Positions 35,461 through 48,528 of a stretch of DNA of 64,000 nt are shown piece by piece (position 1 is the first letter of the stretch; every line of letters starts with the position of its first letter). The translations under genes were made by a program, and so were the position numbers. Under the pieces are notes generated by a model that ran no database searches, was not told the origin of the DNA, and worked only from the letters and a program-made list of their open reading frames with translations. Source of the DNA: Solanum dulcamara (taxonomy: Eukaryota > Streptophyta > Magnoliopsida > Solanales > Solanaceae); contig NC_077244.1 of NCBI RefSeq assembly GCF_947179165.1, positions 17,246,949-17,310,948 of the forward strand. The letters are read 5' to 3'.

Positions 35461-36075
35461 TTATTGGCACCACTCTTTGAATGCTCATTAGTGTCGTATG
35501 TGGTATCCTTTTCCTACTTAATATATGTAGGTGTTGATCCCGAAAGCATCTTACCACTCTTCTAGTCATTGCCATACGTTTTTTATCTTTCCGTCTGTCT
35601 CGTGCAGTGTCACTATGAAGTGTACCATTCTTCCTTTGATTCAATGTCGCTGATAACTGTCCCATCTGATGCTCCAACTATTTAATAGAAGTGGAGTGCA
35701 AATCCACCAACTGACCTATGTTGGACATATTGCTTTTTAAGTCTTTGACACCAGCCTAAGTGGATTCCACTTTAGGCAGCATCTTAGCCCGCATATCTTA
35801 CATACTCAAATTTCCAAAATTATTCCCAAGTTGATCTGTCTTACCAAGAGGAACATATATACTGCTTTGATTGTTCTTAAAGTTTTCTTTGTTTTCCATC
35901 TCCTTTGATTGAGATTTCCTATAAGGTCATAGTATCCATCTTTCTGAAAGTTCTGACCTTGGTATCCAGAGTTGTAAGTCCTAAACCCTCCCTCATTTTT
36001 CAAATACTTTGCTTCCTTATCATAGTCTAACTCTAGATCATCATACCTCTTTGCACCCCAACTACTTCACATTCT
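35461..36075 (-). pseudogene. gag C-terminal relic of a different Ty3/gypsy lineage (Tat/Athila-like)
   Basis: Minus-strand frames give GGFRTYNSGYQGQNFQKDGY (about 35990-35930), a decayed charged segment, then VKDLKSNMSNIGQLVDLHS with a stop, LEHQMGQLSATLNQRKNGTL and a final MAMTRR (about 35750-35540). The order of a GFR..GYQGQNF segment, a coiled LKxxMSxxSQ..HS segment, LExQMGQLSAxLNxRxxGTL and MAxTxRSG is what I know from long gag proteins in potato and tomato elements outside the chromovirus group. It is truncated at both ends and lacks protease and pol. Lineage assignment is tentative. Confidence 0.6.
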
Positions 36076-36079
36076 CATC

Positions 36080-37504
36080 ACCTCCAGAACTCAATCAATG
36101 TTAGATGGTCATCCCAACTTCCTTTAAAATAAATGAAACATTCTCTCAACATATCCTCCAAAGTTTGAATCGTTCTTTTGACTTGACCATCGGTTTAAGT
36201 ATGAAAATTGGTACTTCACTTGACTTTTGAACCAAGACCCTTTTGAAATGACTTCCAAAAATGTGAGGTGAATTGAGTACCTTGATCTAATATAATAGAC
36301 AATGGGACACCATAAAGTCTTACCAACTCATGAATATACAACTTAGCATACTCTTTGACATTATCGAAAGTCTTAATTGGTAGAAAATATGTCGACTTAA
36401 TCATTCGATCCATAACAACCCAAATAGAATCATGTTGCTTCTTTGTACGAGGCAAATCCATCACAAAGTCCATATTTACATCTTCTCACTTCCAAGTAGG
36501 AATCTCAATGTCTTGAGCCGAACCTCCCAGTTTTTGATGTTCGACCTTCACTTGTTGACAATTAGGACACCTTGCCATATTATCCACTATGTCCTTCTTC
36601 ATTCCCTTCCACCAATACACTTCCCTCAAATCATTATACATCTTGGTGGATCTCAGATGAATCGAATATCGAGAACTATAGGCCATATCAAATATCAACT
36701 CTATTAGACCATCAACATTAGGTACACAAACTGTCCTTGATAGTAAAGCACGCCATCTGCCCATTGGGAGAAAGCTTCAATGGCATTTCGGCAACTAACT
36801 TCTTCAATTTAACAAATACCAGATCATTATCTTACTTAGCTTTAACATCTGCCATAAGAGACGATTCCAAATAATTTTAAACAAGAACACCCCCATCATT
36901 AGCATCAACAAAATGAACACCTAAATTGGCCAATCTACGCTCATCCTTAACCAACTCCTTCTTACCCTCTTCAATATGGGCAACACTATTAATGGATAAC
37001 CTACTAAGTGCATCAACAACCACATTAGCTTTACCCGGATGGTACAATACACTCATATCGTAGTCCTTCAACAATTCATTCCATCTCATTTGTTAAAGGC
37101 TTAAGTCCTTTTGCTTAAACATGTATTGCAAGTTTTTATGATCAGTGAACATATCCACATAGACACCATAAAGATAGTGTCTCCAAATCTTCAAAGCAAA
37201 CACAACGGACGCTAATTCAAAGTCATAAGTCAGATAGTTTCTTATACCTTAAGTTGCCTAGAAGCATAGTCTATTACCTTACCATATTGCATCAAAACAC
37301 AACCAAGTCCAATCCTTGGAGCATCACAATACACAACAAAACCATTGGACCTTTCTGGTAAAGTCGAAATACAAGCAATAGTAAGTCGACCTTTCAACTC
37401 TTAGAAACTCTTCTCACAAGCTTCCGACTATTGAAACTTCACTTTCTTTTTGGTCAACTTGGTCAAAGGCAATAAAATCAATGAAAAACCTTCCAAAAGC
37501 CTTC
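36080..37504 (-). pseudogene. P: chromovirus pol fragment: RNase H and integrase
   Basis: Minus strand from 37504 down: RNase H core (NGFVVYCDAPRIGLGCVLMQ near 37340-37290, where the second acidic residue is in place; [26 protein letters not shown] near 37060-37020; LGVHF), then the integrase HHCC region at about 36660-36530 (LRSTKMYNDLREVYWWKGMK, CPNCQQVKVEHQK), then the core at 36473-36090 (MDFVMDLPRTKKQHDSIW, DRMIKSTYFLP, LYGVPLSIILDQGTQFTSHF, then [14 protein letters not shown]). SDRG is changed to LDQG. Stops break it at several places but long open pieces remain. Both ends are cut: at 36080 in the integrase core and at 37504 in front of the (GAT)n tract and LTR X. It could be the distal pol of the element whose gag is at 41695-42488. 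Confidence 0.85.
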
Positions 37505-37512
37505 TTAATATT

Positions 37513-37532
37513 AATAATGATGATGATGATGA
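37513..37532. repeat. (GAT)n microsatellite at the duplication start
   Basis: Six GAT/ATG triplets lead directly into TGAATAACAATACAACAAG at 37533. The same word without the long triplet run begins unit 2 at 49269, so this is the left breakpoint region of the tandem duplication. Confidence 0.8.
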
Positions 37533-39976
37533 TGAATAACAATACAACAAGATAACCCCTAAGACCTAGTATCAGTTGATAGTCGAGCTACTAAACTAAA
37601 TAATAAAGTACAAGGTTTATACAAATACGATAATAGTAATAGTATTATAGACTATCTCCAATTATAAAATAAGGACTAGTCCAACTACAAAATAGAAGGA
37701 GATAGGCATCTCTGAATGCCAAAAGCTCACCCAAGTCTCCAAAATCCAAGCGCTTCTCCACACTCCACACGATATCCAAGTAAGTAGTGCAAACCTGTAC
37801 TATGATCTATAGCATGTAAAAGAATAGTATGAGAACCAACAACTGGCACTGAGAAGGCATCGGCGGACTGAGCTCCAAAGATAAAGCAAGTATAAAGAAT
37901 ATGTAAGCAAGGAGTATATATCATAAGTAACTAACAAGAATAATACGGATGCCTATAATAAGTTGCATCAGCTATAAGAAATAGGAAACAGGCAAGAAAA
38001 CCAAGGACGTACCTGGTGGCGCTAGTCCAAGACCCAAACACGATGACATACTACAAGAGAAAGAACCACTAAGTGACAACCTACTAACTAAACTAAACAC
38101 AGACATCACATAAAGGTCCAAAGGACCGTATCAACTAAATCCCTGCACAAAAAGTTAGATAAATAAGAACAAGGGAAGTGACTACCTTCAAACAAGAGAC
38201 CATCCTTTATACTGCCACAAGTTCGCAAATAGTAAGACAATATCTCCCAAGCCCCTATGTGTCCAGAAAGTTCACTTATAAATAAGTAAACCTGCACGTA
38301 AACCCATACTACCAACAGGTACAAACAACTATGCTGATGATAGGCAATGCATATGTGAATGAAAGTTATGCAATAAACATAGTAATACCATTTGTACCAA
38401 GTATATCATACCAACATATATATACCTACTTTCAGTCCTAGCCAGGAAGTAGGATCTATGCACCTCTCTAGAATCACCATAGGGGGATCGGGAATGCCCC
38501 TATATACTTGCCTGGTCCCGATACAAGTCTTATATCAAATATATCTCAATTTGTATATTTGATCATAAAAGTCCACTCCATCGCGATGACCGGAGATAAA
38601 AGTCAAATCAGTATAAAAATGGTCAAAAATCTTTATGACCTGGCCAGTATCATAAAAATAAGTTCATCCTCGATGCCTCAAATCAATATAATAAAATAAG
38701 TGCATCCTTGATGTATTGAATCATTATAATAAAATGAGCATATCCTCAATGCGTCCAGTCCACTAAAATACTAGTAATAAAGGTAGTATGATCCCCATTT
38801 CAGAAAATTAGTGTAAATAATTTGGGTTACAACCCAACTTTGTCAAATTAATGCCAAGAACCAATGTATGCACCGGGGTTGACTACATCCATGAGAAAAT
38901 ATTGATCCAATGCAATGCATGGCATCATCAGTACCCAAGTAGCACGCTCAATAACTTATAATAATAAATTTAGAAGCACCTTACCCTCTAGAGCATAGAA
39001 ATAGTACTACCACATGTACCGACCTCTAACCAATACCTGTAGGTCAAATCTACTCCTCTAACTCAACAAGTAGTCCCAAATGGGAAGTCATCCCTTACTA
39101 GGTAACAAGGAGGAGGAAAGTGAGGAAATGGTGCTCAACTAGTCAATCAAAACCTCTAGATCCAACAAGACTATGACCCCGAGAATATAACCAGAGCTAG
39201 CCCCGCCAAATGGCAACAAGAAAGCATAGGGAATTTCAGCTCTAAATCCATAAATGGGATCCAAGAGTAATTTACAAGCCTGACTGGGTGAAAACCACTA
39301 CACTAGGGCTTCAACATAAGTGTACTACACTAAAGAAGAACACTAAGTCTCATAAACTTCCGCTAACAACGGCTACAAGACCTAAGGTCAAACCACATCT
39401 CAAGCCTAAGGCACAAATCCGCCTACCTTCATAAGCATCAAATAAGTCACCTCAAATTGGCTAATCAAGGCCAAATTAAGGCATCATCAAAAATCTTACC
39501 AACTAAACTGAAAATCTCAGAAAGGCAACCTAGCCTAAGGATCACACCGAGACGAAGAACCAAAAATTTAGGAATCAAGCCTGCCTACCCATCACATACA
39601 ATCCAAACCACAAGTAATTTATACCATACAATACCTCATGAATCTTAATCAAAAGAAAGGAGACCGTAGCCTACCTTTAAACTAAACACGCGTGCTCCAA
39701 GTTTACTTCTCGATAGTGTTTTGCTCCAAAAATGACTCCAAATGCCTCCACGCCATCAGAATTCTATTCTTTTGTCATTTTTCTGAAGTTGCAACCCAAG
39801 TCAAGCATTCAAACTCAAAGAGCTCCAAAATAAGGAATCAAGCACAAAACCCTACTGAACGACTAGATGACCGAACTGTCAGTGCTAGCAAGTCATAAAT
39901 GGCTTGGGGTTACTACAAAAAGCTCTAAATGCTTAAAAGATTGAAAAGGATAAAAATTACCTGGAGGGTCATTACA
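37533..39976 (-). mobile_element. X: beta-type LTR, unit 1
   Basis: The right edge GGAGGGTCATTACA (39976) is, on the minus strand, TGTAATGACCCTCC, followed by blocks shared with the J LTR start (AGTAACCCCAAGCC, ATGACTTGCTAGCACTGACAG). The left edge is placed at the TG at 37533 because the duplicated copy starts at the equivalent base; its true LTR end is less certain. Neither side joins matching internal sequence and I see no target-site duplication (left GATGA, right TTAGG), so it is a solo or recombined LTR. No coding is visible in its 2.4 kb. Confidence 0.65.
38648..38765. repeat. Three 38-bp repeats in X
   Basis: Three adjacent diverged units of the form AATAAAATAAGTGCATCCTC then GATGCCTCAAATCAATAT. 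The same array is present in X' at about 50385-50505. Confidence 0.65.
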
Positions 39977-41694
39977 TTAGGAAAAATTATGCATTAGTAC
40001 ATAGAAGTTATTAAATATGTGAGATATGCATGAACAATGAAATAATAAATGAGCAATATGGACATAGGATGCATGACCAATGTGATGAAACATAGATAAG
40101 ACTTGAAAGCATTTGATTTCATGGTGAAAACATATGGTGAATGCATCATAAAGTTCATAGTAAAACTTACATTATTCATATAACTTTTGTGGGATAAGAC
40201 CTTTAACCGGCATCTAAGACCATGTGAGTAATAATATGGAATTTGATATAACTTCCACATCAAAAAGCGAGAGGTTACTTGCCAAGGTAGACTCAGTGAG
40301 AACATCATGAATATCATAAGATATATGTGGATCAACTAGCTAGGCCATAAATGCAACTAATGGGGAAAATGAATTTGGGACTTCAGGTTGCTAGTAGGAA
40401 TTCCCTGGGTAACTACTTTTGGTTACCGGATCGAACTCCACATAAAATTCCTCTTCGTGCTTAGTCAATATCCCAATGGAGTAGTAAATCAGAATAACAT
40501 AGTAATATTATGAATCATTCATAACCCTTTGAATCATTAATAACATCATTCATATAGAGTAGCTCATTAAAACTTTGATCCGATCAATTTGAGAATTGGA
40601 CGTAATAACATCTCAAATCGTAAATAGATGAGTTTAATTTTAAAAATTTGATTCAATCAATATGAAGACTTTACTTTTCCCACCTTGAATCCATGACATT
40701 ACATATCACCATCTTTAATTCAGTCTTAATGGACTTCAATAAAACATGATTGAATAAATTTTATAAAACTTTAGTGAAGCCTTTATACTTTATGAAATAT
40801 TCTTTGAAGTCCTTTGAAATGCATGATAACAATTCATTGAAATTATAGTAAAAATTAGCTTCATGTATGAGTAATTTTAAAGAATCATAAATTAATGTAA
40901 TTGTGATTGAGTTATACATAATTATGTCATAGGAATCACATAAAATTATAATTACATCAACCCAGTGTAATTTTGACAAAACCCTAGAATTTATAGAATT
41001 GAAATTAGTATAGAATTTGGAAAAAAAAACTTGGCACTTCATAGATGAAAATAATGCATGAATGAAATACCACATACCTTAGCTATCCAAGCCCTAGAAA
41101 TGGTGTTTGAATTTTGGAGACTTGACTTGAAGATCCTTGAACTCTTGTCTTGACTTAGAGCAGAAGCTTACTCAATTGGGAGAGAATTCTATAGATAGAA
41201 ATATTGCATAAAGTGAATTGGGAATGAATGATCTTGAAATTGAAGGTTTTAGGTATTTATAGGTTACCCAATTAACCTTCAAAACAACGTAGTTTAGGAG
41301 TTAGAAGAATAGGAGATGTCTAAAATACCCCCATTAATTACACTTGGAAGATTGTACGACTGAGCTTCTATGTGTCGTTGATGCTTTTACTAGTCGTACA
41401 AATGGATCATTAATCCACCTTTGAGACCTACACCAAATCAGGCCTCGGGACTTTTCTTATGAGTCCTCTGTATGACTTGTTGAAGTTTCTATGGGTCTTA
41501 AGACCCACTAGTCCTGCAACTCTTAGATAACCTGCAAAATTGAGCCTTTGAATCTTTCTTATGGACCAATAATACGAGTCATCAACTTGACTCGTATACC
41601 CTCCTTATACTTAAATAATTTTCCTTACTCAGTAACATCCCTACTAGCTACTCTTATGACTCATAGGTCAAGTTGTAGAAGCTGAGATAATCCA
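39977..41694 (-). mobile_element. R: gamma LTR, truncated, unit 1
   Basis: Gamma LTR blocks in minus orientation: ATGTGAGATATGCATGAACAAT, the ACCGGCATCTAAGACCATGTG block, the CACATCAAAAAGCGAGAGG block and a TTAGGGTTTTGTC-type block near 40985. Compared with E1 and V, the last 400 bp or so of the LTR (its 3' end) are missing, cut at the X border. The 5' edge is set at 41694 (TGGATTATCTCAGC on the minus strand), adjacent to gag. A 3' LTR next to gag means that protease to integrase was deleted, or that the LTR belongs to a second element. Confidence 0.55.
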
Positions 41695-42488
41695 ATTTTC
41701 TTGAAGTTTTCCCTTGTTTCAACTTTTCAACTCTCAAAGTCTTATACTTAGTTTCCCTTCTAATCCATTCTTTCACTTTCTCTTTTTCTATTTGTTCGAC
41801 ATGTGTCATGAGCCTATAGATGTCTATCTCCTTAATCAACATGATAGTTTTGCATTGCTTAGACACAACCTTCGAAACCCTTAATATGAACTTATTCATA
41901 CGAGGTCTAGGGTTCACAACCATGAACAGAGCATACTTTGACAATTGTGTGAACTTCAATGCATATTCCCTCACACTCGAATTCCCTTACTTTAAGTTGA
42001 TGAATTCTTGACTCTTAGTTTCCTTCATCTCGAAAGGAAAGAAATGGTCTAGAAAAGTATCTTTGAACTCCTCTGAATAAACAGGACCCATATCCCTAGT
42101 TCTCTCAATCTTCCATTGACTAGACCATATTTAAGAGAATCCTTTCAATTGGTAAGTGGCCAAATAAACCTTATCCACCGAAAGCACCCCATAATATCAA
42201 CAATCTTTTGAACTCCTTCGATAAACTCTTGGGGGTCCTCATTCAGCTTAGATCCATGAAAATCTAGAGGATTCATTCTAGTGAAGCCATGAAATCTTGA
42301 TGCCGCCATACCCAAATTTGGGTTCACGGGAGCAACATATTCTTGGTTGGCCTGTGCCGCTATAGATTGGGAAAGCACTTGAAATGCTGCCCTAAATTCT
42401 GCAGGGTCACTTACGGGGGCATTGGGTCATTCGAAGCTAGTTTCTCTTCTCCAACATTCCTTCTCACTAGATCTCTTTGTGGATGCAT
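41695..42488 (-). pseudogene. gamma gag relic, unit 1
   Basis: The minus-strand start is the ATG at 42488 (MHPQRDLVRRNVGEE), similar to G gag. N-terminal stops follow; 42378-42145 is open with MLSQSIAAQANQEYV, RMNPLDFHGSKLNEDPQEF and GVQKIVDIMG. Then frame changes, and REYALKFTQLSKYALFMV to RLMTHVEQIEKEKVKEW at 41974-41760. It ends at about 41695 before the nucleocapsid: no zinc knuckle, protease or pol. It is more complete than the copy in unit 2 but equally non-functional. Confidence 0.8.
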
Positions 42489-42686
42489 GGTTCTATAATC
42501 GTAAAGAGTAAGCATTAGAAGAAAAATCCTTAGAGTTCAACTCTATCGCATAATAAGATCATGGAAGAAGTGAAGTTTTTTTCCTACAATGTCTCATAGC
42601 CTCCTATTCATACACCTAGCGTGCTTCACACTAATTAAAAAGACTATATTTGAAGAGACATGTTAGACTCCCTAGGATACTTTAAA

Positions 42687-42704
42687 CCTTATGCTATTAT
42701 ACCA
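42687..42704 (-). other. Primer-binding site, unit 1
   Basis: Minus strand TGGTATAATAGCATAAGG against the G site TGGTATCAGAGCACAAGG; it directly abuts the LTR end at 42705. Its copy in unit 2 is at 58090-58107 with the same changes, so the decay predates the duplication. Confidence 0.75.
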
Positions 42705-45027
42705 TGTTTATGACAACCCAGGCTAGACCCTAGATATAACACAATGATTAGAATCCTGAGGGACCCCAACCAGGTCTCTTAGTACATCATTCATGAGCAT
42801 ACATAAGGTATATAAAGAAAATAAGCAACAACATATACATGGAAGCATAGTCTCAATAAAGTCCATAAGTCTCAAAAATTTAGAATGAAAGACAGCATAG
42901 ACTCTAAACATCCAACATGCCTCTACTAACTAAATAGTGGTGTAAGATAAGCTCCTACCTTACCCATGACAACATAAGAGAAATGAAACAGTCAAATGAC
43001 ATAATAAAAATAAAGTGTCTTGTCCTCGAAGCATAAGGAATCACCACTAGAACAACTGTACTAAGCTCTAGCCATGAACGAGAGAATGAACGTGAACGTT
43101 AGACCCTACATTATGATATAATGTAGGAAACAATTATGCAATAGTATATAGAGTGCACTAAGTATGCGCAAAGTATGCATGAACAATAAACATAGGACAT
43201 AATTAATATGACTCATCAATTCCAAGACCAATATCTTAAAAACACGAGTAAAACCATAAAGAAATTTAAAACATCATAATCATTGATCAATGAATCAAAA
43301 CATAATCATTATGAGAACTTTATACCATTTTCTTTAACGTGTGTGGGATAATAAAATTTATTTTGAGAGCCATACATCTTGGTGAGAGATACCATTAATA
43401 GACATATGAGACCATCTGAGCTACAACATAGAATTCTGATGTAGCTCCCACATCAGAAAGAGGAGGCTACTTGCCAAGGTAGACTCTTTGATGCCTAAGT
43501 GGATTTACTATGCTACTAAAAAATCAAGCCTCAACTATTGTGTGACCCTATCTAAGGAATCAATCCTCTACTAATGGGTGATCCTTCTTCCTACGGTGGC
43601 ATGTAGTTATAGAATAATGAGATCAACTAACAGTCTCATTCCTCTACTAATGGGTGAGCCTATTATCCTAAGGTCCACTCGATGCTAGGTTAACTCTCAA
43701 AGAAATATTATGCATAATATATCATAATCTTTGAAGATGGAAACAATCTAATAATACTAAGTTCATCTGAAATACTTGAAAATCATAAGAATAGCTCCGT
43801 CAACATACCATGACATCATAACATAATTCATATAGACATTCGCCTCTACTAACAACATCTAAATCATGATTTATTTCTTATTATGAAAAAATCTTTCATA
43901 ATTCCTAGTTACTTACTTGAAACATCATTCTTAACTTTCATGAGTCATTCATAAGCCTTGATAAACTTTCATAAAACATTAATGGAAATCCTTCATAATT
44001 AATGATTATAAATCCTTGAAAACATACTTCAAAATAGTATATAGCATGGGTAATTGAAATTGACCATGAAATCATGTAATGTAGTGTGAATTATGCATAC
44101 TCTAATCAGTAATCATAATATATATCATAAGTAAGAAGATCCAATGTAGCATCATAGAATTAGGACTTTTAGAAGAAGAAATCATAAGAAAATTAGAGAG
44201 AAAACTTGGGATTCCGTGGGTGAAAGGGTCCAAGAATGAATTCTCACATATCTTAATGAATACTAGCCTTGAAACTGAATAGAAGACTTGAGTTCTTGAA
44301 ACTCTAGCTTGATTTGAGAAGAAGACCTTGGGAAAACCTTTGATAGAATACTTCTCTTGATTCTTGAATTTTTAACTTGAAAGCTTTTAGGGTTATTGAT
44401 TGAGAAGAGGAACCCTAAGATTGTTTTGAGAGAATTTCTTGTGACTAGAATGTTTAGATTGGTGATTATGTGAGGAGAAGTAGTTATTGAATGATATACT
44501 ACTTTAAAAACACACAAAATAACTTAGAATAGGGTCAGAAAGATTTAGAAAAGACCAAAATAACCCTAGAATGCATGCACAAAGTTGTTGAAAAGATTTT
44601 GTAACAACCCCTCACACAACGCTTCACAGCCCGTGAAGAGGAGTTGTGAACATGTGACTGCGTGACAAGGATTTACTAAATATGCATTACTTTTTACTAC
44701 CAACTCCAAATGAGAAAAACTCGGTGAAGTTAGAAAAACGATGCAAAGAAATTTAATTTGATAGATCATAGGCCACCTAATTCTCTATATTTTATAAGGT
44801 ATGATCATTTGAATCTAAACCAAGTAAAGTCTTATATAAAAATTCAATCGGTAATGAAGCTTGCAACTTAAATTTATGATAAAGGATTCTTGTTGCCGTA
44901 ATAAGTCTCCAAATATAATTCTACACTAAAGAATTTACCTTAACACACCTAAGATAAAAATTGAACAGACCCCTGGAAAAGCTCCACAGGCCGTGGAGTG
45001 GTTCATGAAGATTGCCTTGGTCAAGCT
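42705..45027 (-). mobile_element. V: gamma 5' LTR, unit 1
   Basis: The left edge TGTTTATGACAACCC (42705) gives ...CATAAACA on the minus strand, next to the primer-binding site. It has the gamma blocks TACATTATGATATAATGTAGG, TAGCTCCCACATCAGAAAGAGG and a leader-like TTAGGGTTCCTC near 44410. The outer edge is not defined by termini; similarity to gamma-type GC-rich repeats continues to the insertion of the J LTR at 45028. A change from the unit 2 copy is the loss of a 22-bp hairpin near 44980. Confidence 0.6.
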
Positions 45028-48000
45028 TGTAATGACCCTCTAGGTCATTTTTGAATTTAAGCATTCATTCTATTATTTATAGCATTCCTATAGTAACCTC
45101 AAGCCAGTTATGACTTGTTGGAACTGACTGTTCCGTCGCTTGGTTATTCATTTAGGTTTTAGGCCCGTTTACCTGTTTTAGAGCTTTATTAATTTGAAAT
45201 GTTGACTTTGGTCATAACATCAAGAGAACAACCTCAGAAAGGAATTCTAACGGTTTCATCAGCTTTGGACTAGACAAATTAGAATAGTGGCATAATCGGC
45301 ATGAATACCAAGGCAATCGATACGAGTTTAACACCATTTGGCGTTTTTGCCTTTGAAATTTGGCCAATAGTTGAATTTGGTCAACAATCTTGAAAATAGC
45401 TCTCGGATGAAAATTTTGACATTATAGTTCATTCTAAAATATTGAATTTGGTCTAGAATGACCCTTCATTCGCTTTCCGAGGCTTCCAGCCTAATTTCGA
45501 GGCCCGTTGTGAAATTTTGCTTAAAATAACCCTTGGGTGTGGGACCTATTTTCAGTTATTATGACCTCATATAGAAATTTTGACTGCATCATTGAGTCCG
45601 AAACATCGAATTTATTAGGTTAGCACAACTTATTTGCACGCACAGGATTTCAGATGAATTTCGAGCACCCACCCTATCAGAGTATTTGATCTTACTGAAA
45701 ACTCAGTTTTTACCTAATATATGGTGCAGCCCAAATTTCTCTCTGTGATCGTGGGCTCTTGGACATGTTTGTGGAGGTCCATGTGTTTGTTCTTCGCGAT
45801 CACGGAGACATGGACAACTTCACAGAGGTCTATAAATTTGTTCTTCGTGTTCGCAAACCCTTAGCCGCTTAAGGCTTAAGTCCTTTACCTCTGCGATCAC
45901 CAGCCCCGGTTGCATTTGCAAAGGTCAAGTTTCTTGACCTTCATGTTCGTAGGTCACTGTAGTCGCATTTGGGAAGGACAATGTCTTGGTTTTTTAATAG
46001 AGACCAAGGATGAATTTCAACATTTCATTGAAAGTTCAAGCCTCAATAACGCCTTCATTCTAAGCTAAAATTAGTGATTTAAGGGTCCAAACTCAAGATG
46101 ATTTCGTGGGGAATCTAGTGATAAGCTTAGAAACTCGAGGGGAAGATTTGCATGAGGTAAGAATTCAAATTTATCCACTGATTTAGTTAATTTTGGAGTG
46201 AATATTTATTGAACTTTGGAGAATTATAATTTGGCCAATTTAGTTCCATTTTTAGTGATCGTTGAGGATAGATATTAGGTTTTTTCATAACGATCATTGT
46301 GTTATGTTTGGTTTGGGTCGTGGGGGTGTCGTTTGAGAGAAATAGTTGATCAAACTAGCCTTTTTCATCTTTTAGTTCAAATTTTATGAATTTTCATTAC
46401 ATGCTCGTTTTGAGTAGTTTCCTATCTATGTGCTTTTGTGAGTTTGGGAGATATTTACAACCTATTTTTTGGGTCAACTCCAGAATTTTGGATGTGGGTC
46501 CAATATTACTCATTTTAGACCCCAAAATTCATCTGTCTCTGAATTCAATAATGTTAGTGTCCTAACGATAGTTTTAATGTTGTGATTCCATTATTGATAG
46601 CATGGCAGAATTCGGAGGCCGCTCAAAAGGAAAAAGCTCTGGTTTCATGAATTAGAGCGTGCATGGTCGGCTTACAGGTAGCCTATGGTTTTCCTCTCGT
46701 AAGACTGAGCTTGTTTAGGCAATTTTACATTTATTTATATGAGATTTATTGTGTTGGGTGTCGAGCATGCTAAATTCCTAAAATTCATGTCCTAGGCCAT
46801 ATTTTGGGTAATTGTTGGATTGTGTAAGCATAACTCATGTAGTTGTTACTTATTCCTATCATGTGATGAATATTGTTCCTGTGGGTATATATTTGGCTTT
46901 AGTCTAGGCTTAGAATAACATTACCTTAGACTTGTGTGATTTTGGGTGTTGTTGGTCCTTAGGGCTTCTCCGAGGACGTTTCAGACGGTTAGCTCCCTGT
47001 AGACTGATATAGTAGACTTGAGTCTGATAGTCTAAGACTTAGCTAGGCAGTAAATCAGCTTGTGTCTTTACCTCCATAATGCCCTATTCTCCTATTGGTC
47101 CTGGATCTCTCGGTTCTTGATTTTTCGAAGTTTTTTTGGCGATTCGGGTCATATTTGGTTCTAGCTAAAGCAGTGCATTGATGATAATCAGTTTGGGGGT
47201 TCTCCCCATGATGCACCATTTTTCACTGATTATAATTTTGTCTGGTCCCTTAGTTATAGATATCTGGTTAAAGTCCATAGTCCATCTTACTTATGTTCAG
47301 CTTTTTAGCTACAGATAACCAGTTGAAGTCCGCAGGCAAGCTTACCTATATCCAAGCTTCCTACCTACTGATACCCGATTAAAATCCATGTTCTAGGTTA
47401 CTCCAGCTCAACCTTTGCCTACAGTTACCTGGTTACAGTCTGTGGTCCAGCTTTCATGTGTTTAAATTCCTGATTCCCTGATGAACTTGTGGGTTAAGTC
47501 TTTATCTACTCTCGGTGGAGGGTTGAGGTGTTATAGTTTGGAAATGGTTCAGTTGAAGTCTGGGAAATGATTATACTATTGAAATGTTTTGGTTTCATTC
47601 ATTTTCTTTCAGCTATTCTTTCAACTGTAGGGTTTATGGAAGTCCATCTAAGTGGTTACTCTTTATTTGTGCATGAGTGTACCCATCAGGTTTATGGGAG
47701 CTCGGCGGAGTTAGTTAGATTCTTTCTCTTTATTTTCTTGTACGCTTGTGTACATACTCACCTTTACGTATTGTCCTATATTGGGTTGTGATTACTTAAT
47801 TACATTTTAGTTTACTTTTTATTATCTTGCTCAGTCGGCCTATGATGACTACTGGGTACCTATTGTTTTGGTACTTATACTACTCTCTTCATCTATTTTT
47901 GTAATACAGGTTTGAGTACTAGCAACCAGCGTTGATTCGATCCAGCTGCAGTCATGATCGGAGGATAAGGTGAGCACATTGTGTTCTGGATTTACCCTTC

Positions 48001-48324
48001 TCCTTCTTTACATATATTTTGCCTATCGTTTGCTTTTTATGATAGCTCTATGTCCATGGTCGACTACTAGGACTTGTAATCTTTTATTAGTAGCTTTGTA
48101 CATGTGACTTACAGGTTCTGGAAAGAATCTTTTTGGTTTATATAAATATATCTAGTTGCTTCCGCCTATTTATGTATGCTCCTGTTATTGCCTAACTATT
48201 TTAGATTAGCTTGCTGGTTTTCTACCCTGATATCCCATTACTTGCAGTTTTGGGATATAGGTCAACTTGCCTACTAGTGGGTCATAGTAAGTGTCATCAT
48301 GACCTTAGAAATCGGGTCATGATA
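45028..48324 (+). mobile_element. J 5' LTR (beta), unit 1
   Basis: Starts TGTAATGACCCTCTAGG at 45028 and ends AAATCGGGTCATGATA at 48324, followed by the primer-binding site: 3,297 bp, plus strand. In the middle is a leader-like zone (46100-46160, GGGGAAGATTTGCATGAGGTAAG). It contains four spaced repeats of a TGGTTAAAGTCCATAGTCCA-type word at about 47260-47460. Unit 2 carries the first two-thirds at 60454-62570. No gene is visible in it. Confidence 0.75.
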
Positions 48325-48326
48325 AT

Positions 48327-48340
48327 TTCGTATCAGATCC
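48327..48340 (+). other. Primer-binding site of J
   Basis: TTCGTATCAGATCC, a changed form of TTGGTATCAGAGCC, two bases after the LTR end and about 190 bases before the gag ATG. Confidence 0.65.
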
Positions 48341-48528
48341 AGATTCATCAGTCTCACTTGTACAAAGTTAATGTATAGTAGAGTTCTGTGGATCAGCATA
48401 GATACGTCTATGACTTATCCTCGGGAGGCTACAAGATGTCTTTAGCAATTTGTCTCTTTTATATCGCTATCGTTCAGTGTGTGTCTAATTGGTTTCTTTA
48501 AATCTCACTTGTTCCACTCTTTAATAGA

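Noticed and set aside
36080..37504. P as part of element G (completing RT with RNase H and integrase)
   Set aside because: P is on the opposite strand and separated by a gag fragment of another lineage.
39692..39898. Similar open frames in both duplication units (also 51371-51631)
   Set aside because: Conserved only because the DNA was duplicated; they lie inside LTR X and X' and have no domain.
47567..47791. Small membrane-protein-like open frame
   Set aside because: In the J LTR; hydrophobic by T-rich composition, without conservation in the second copy.
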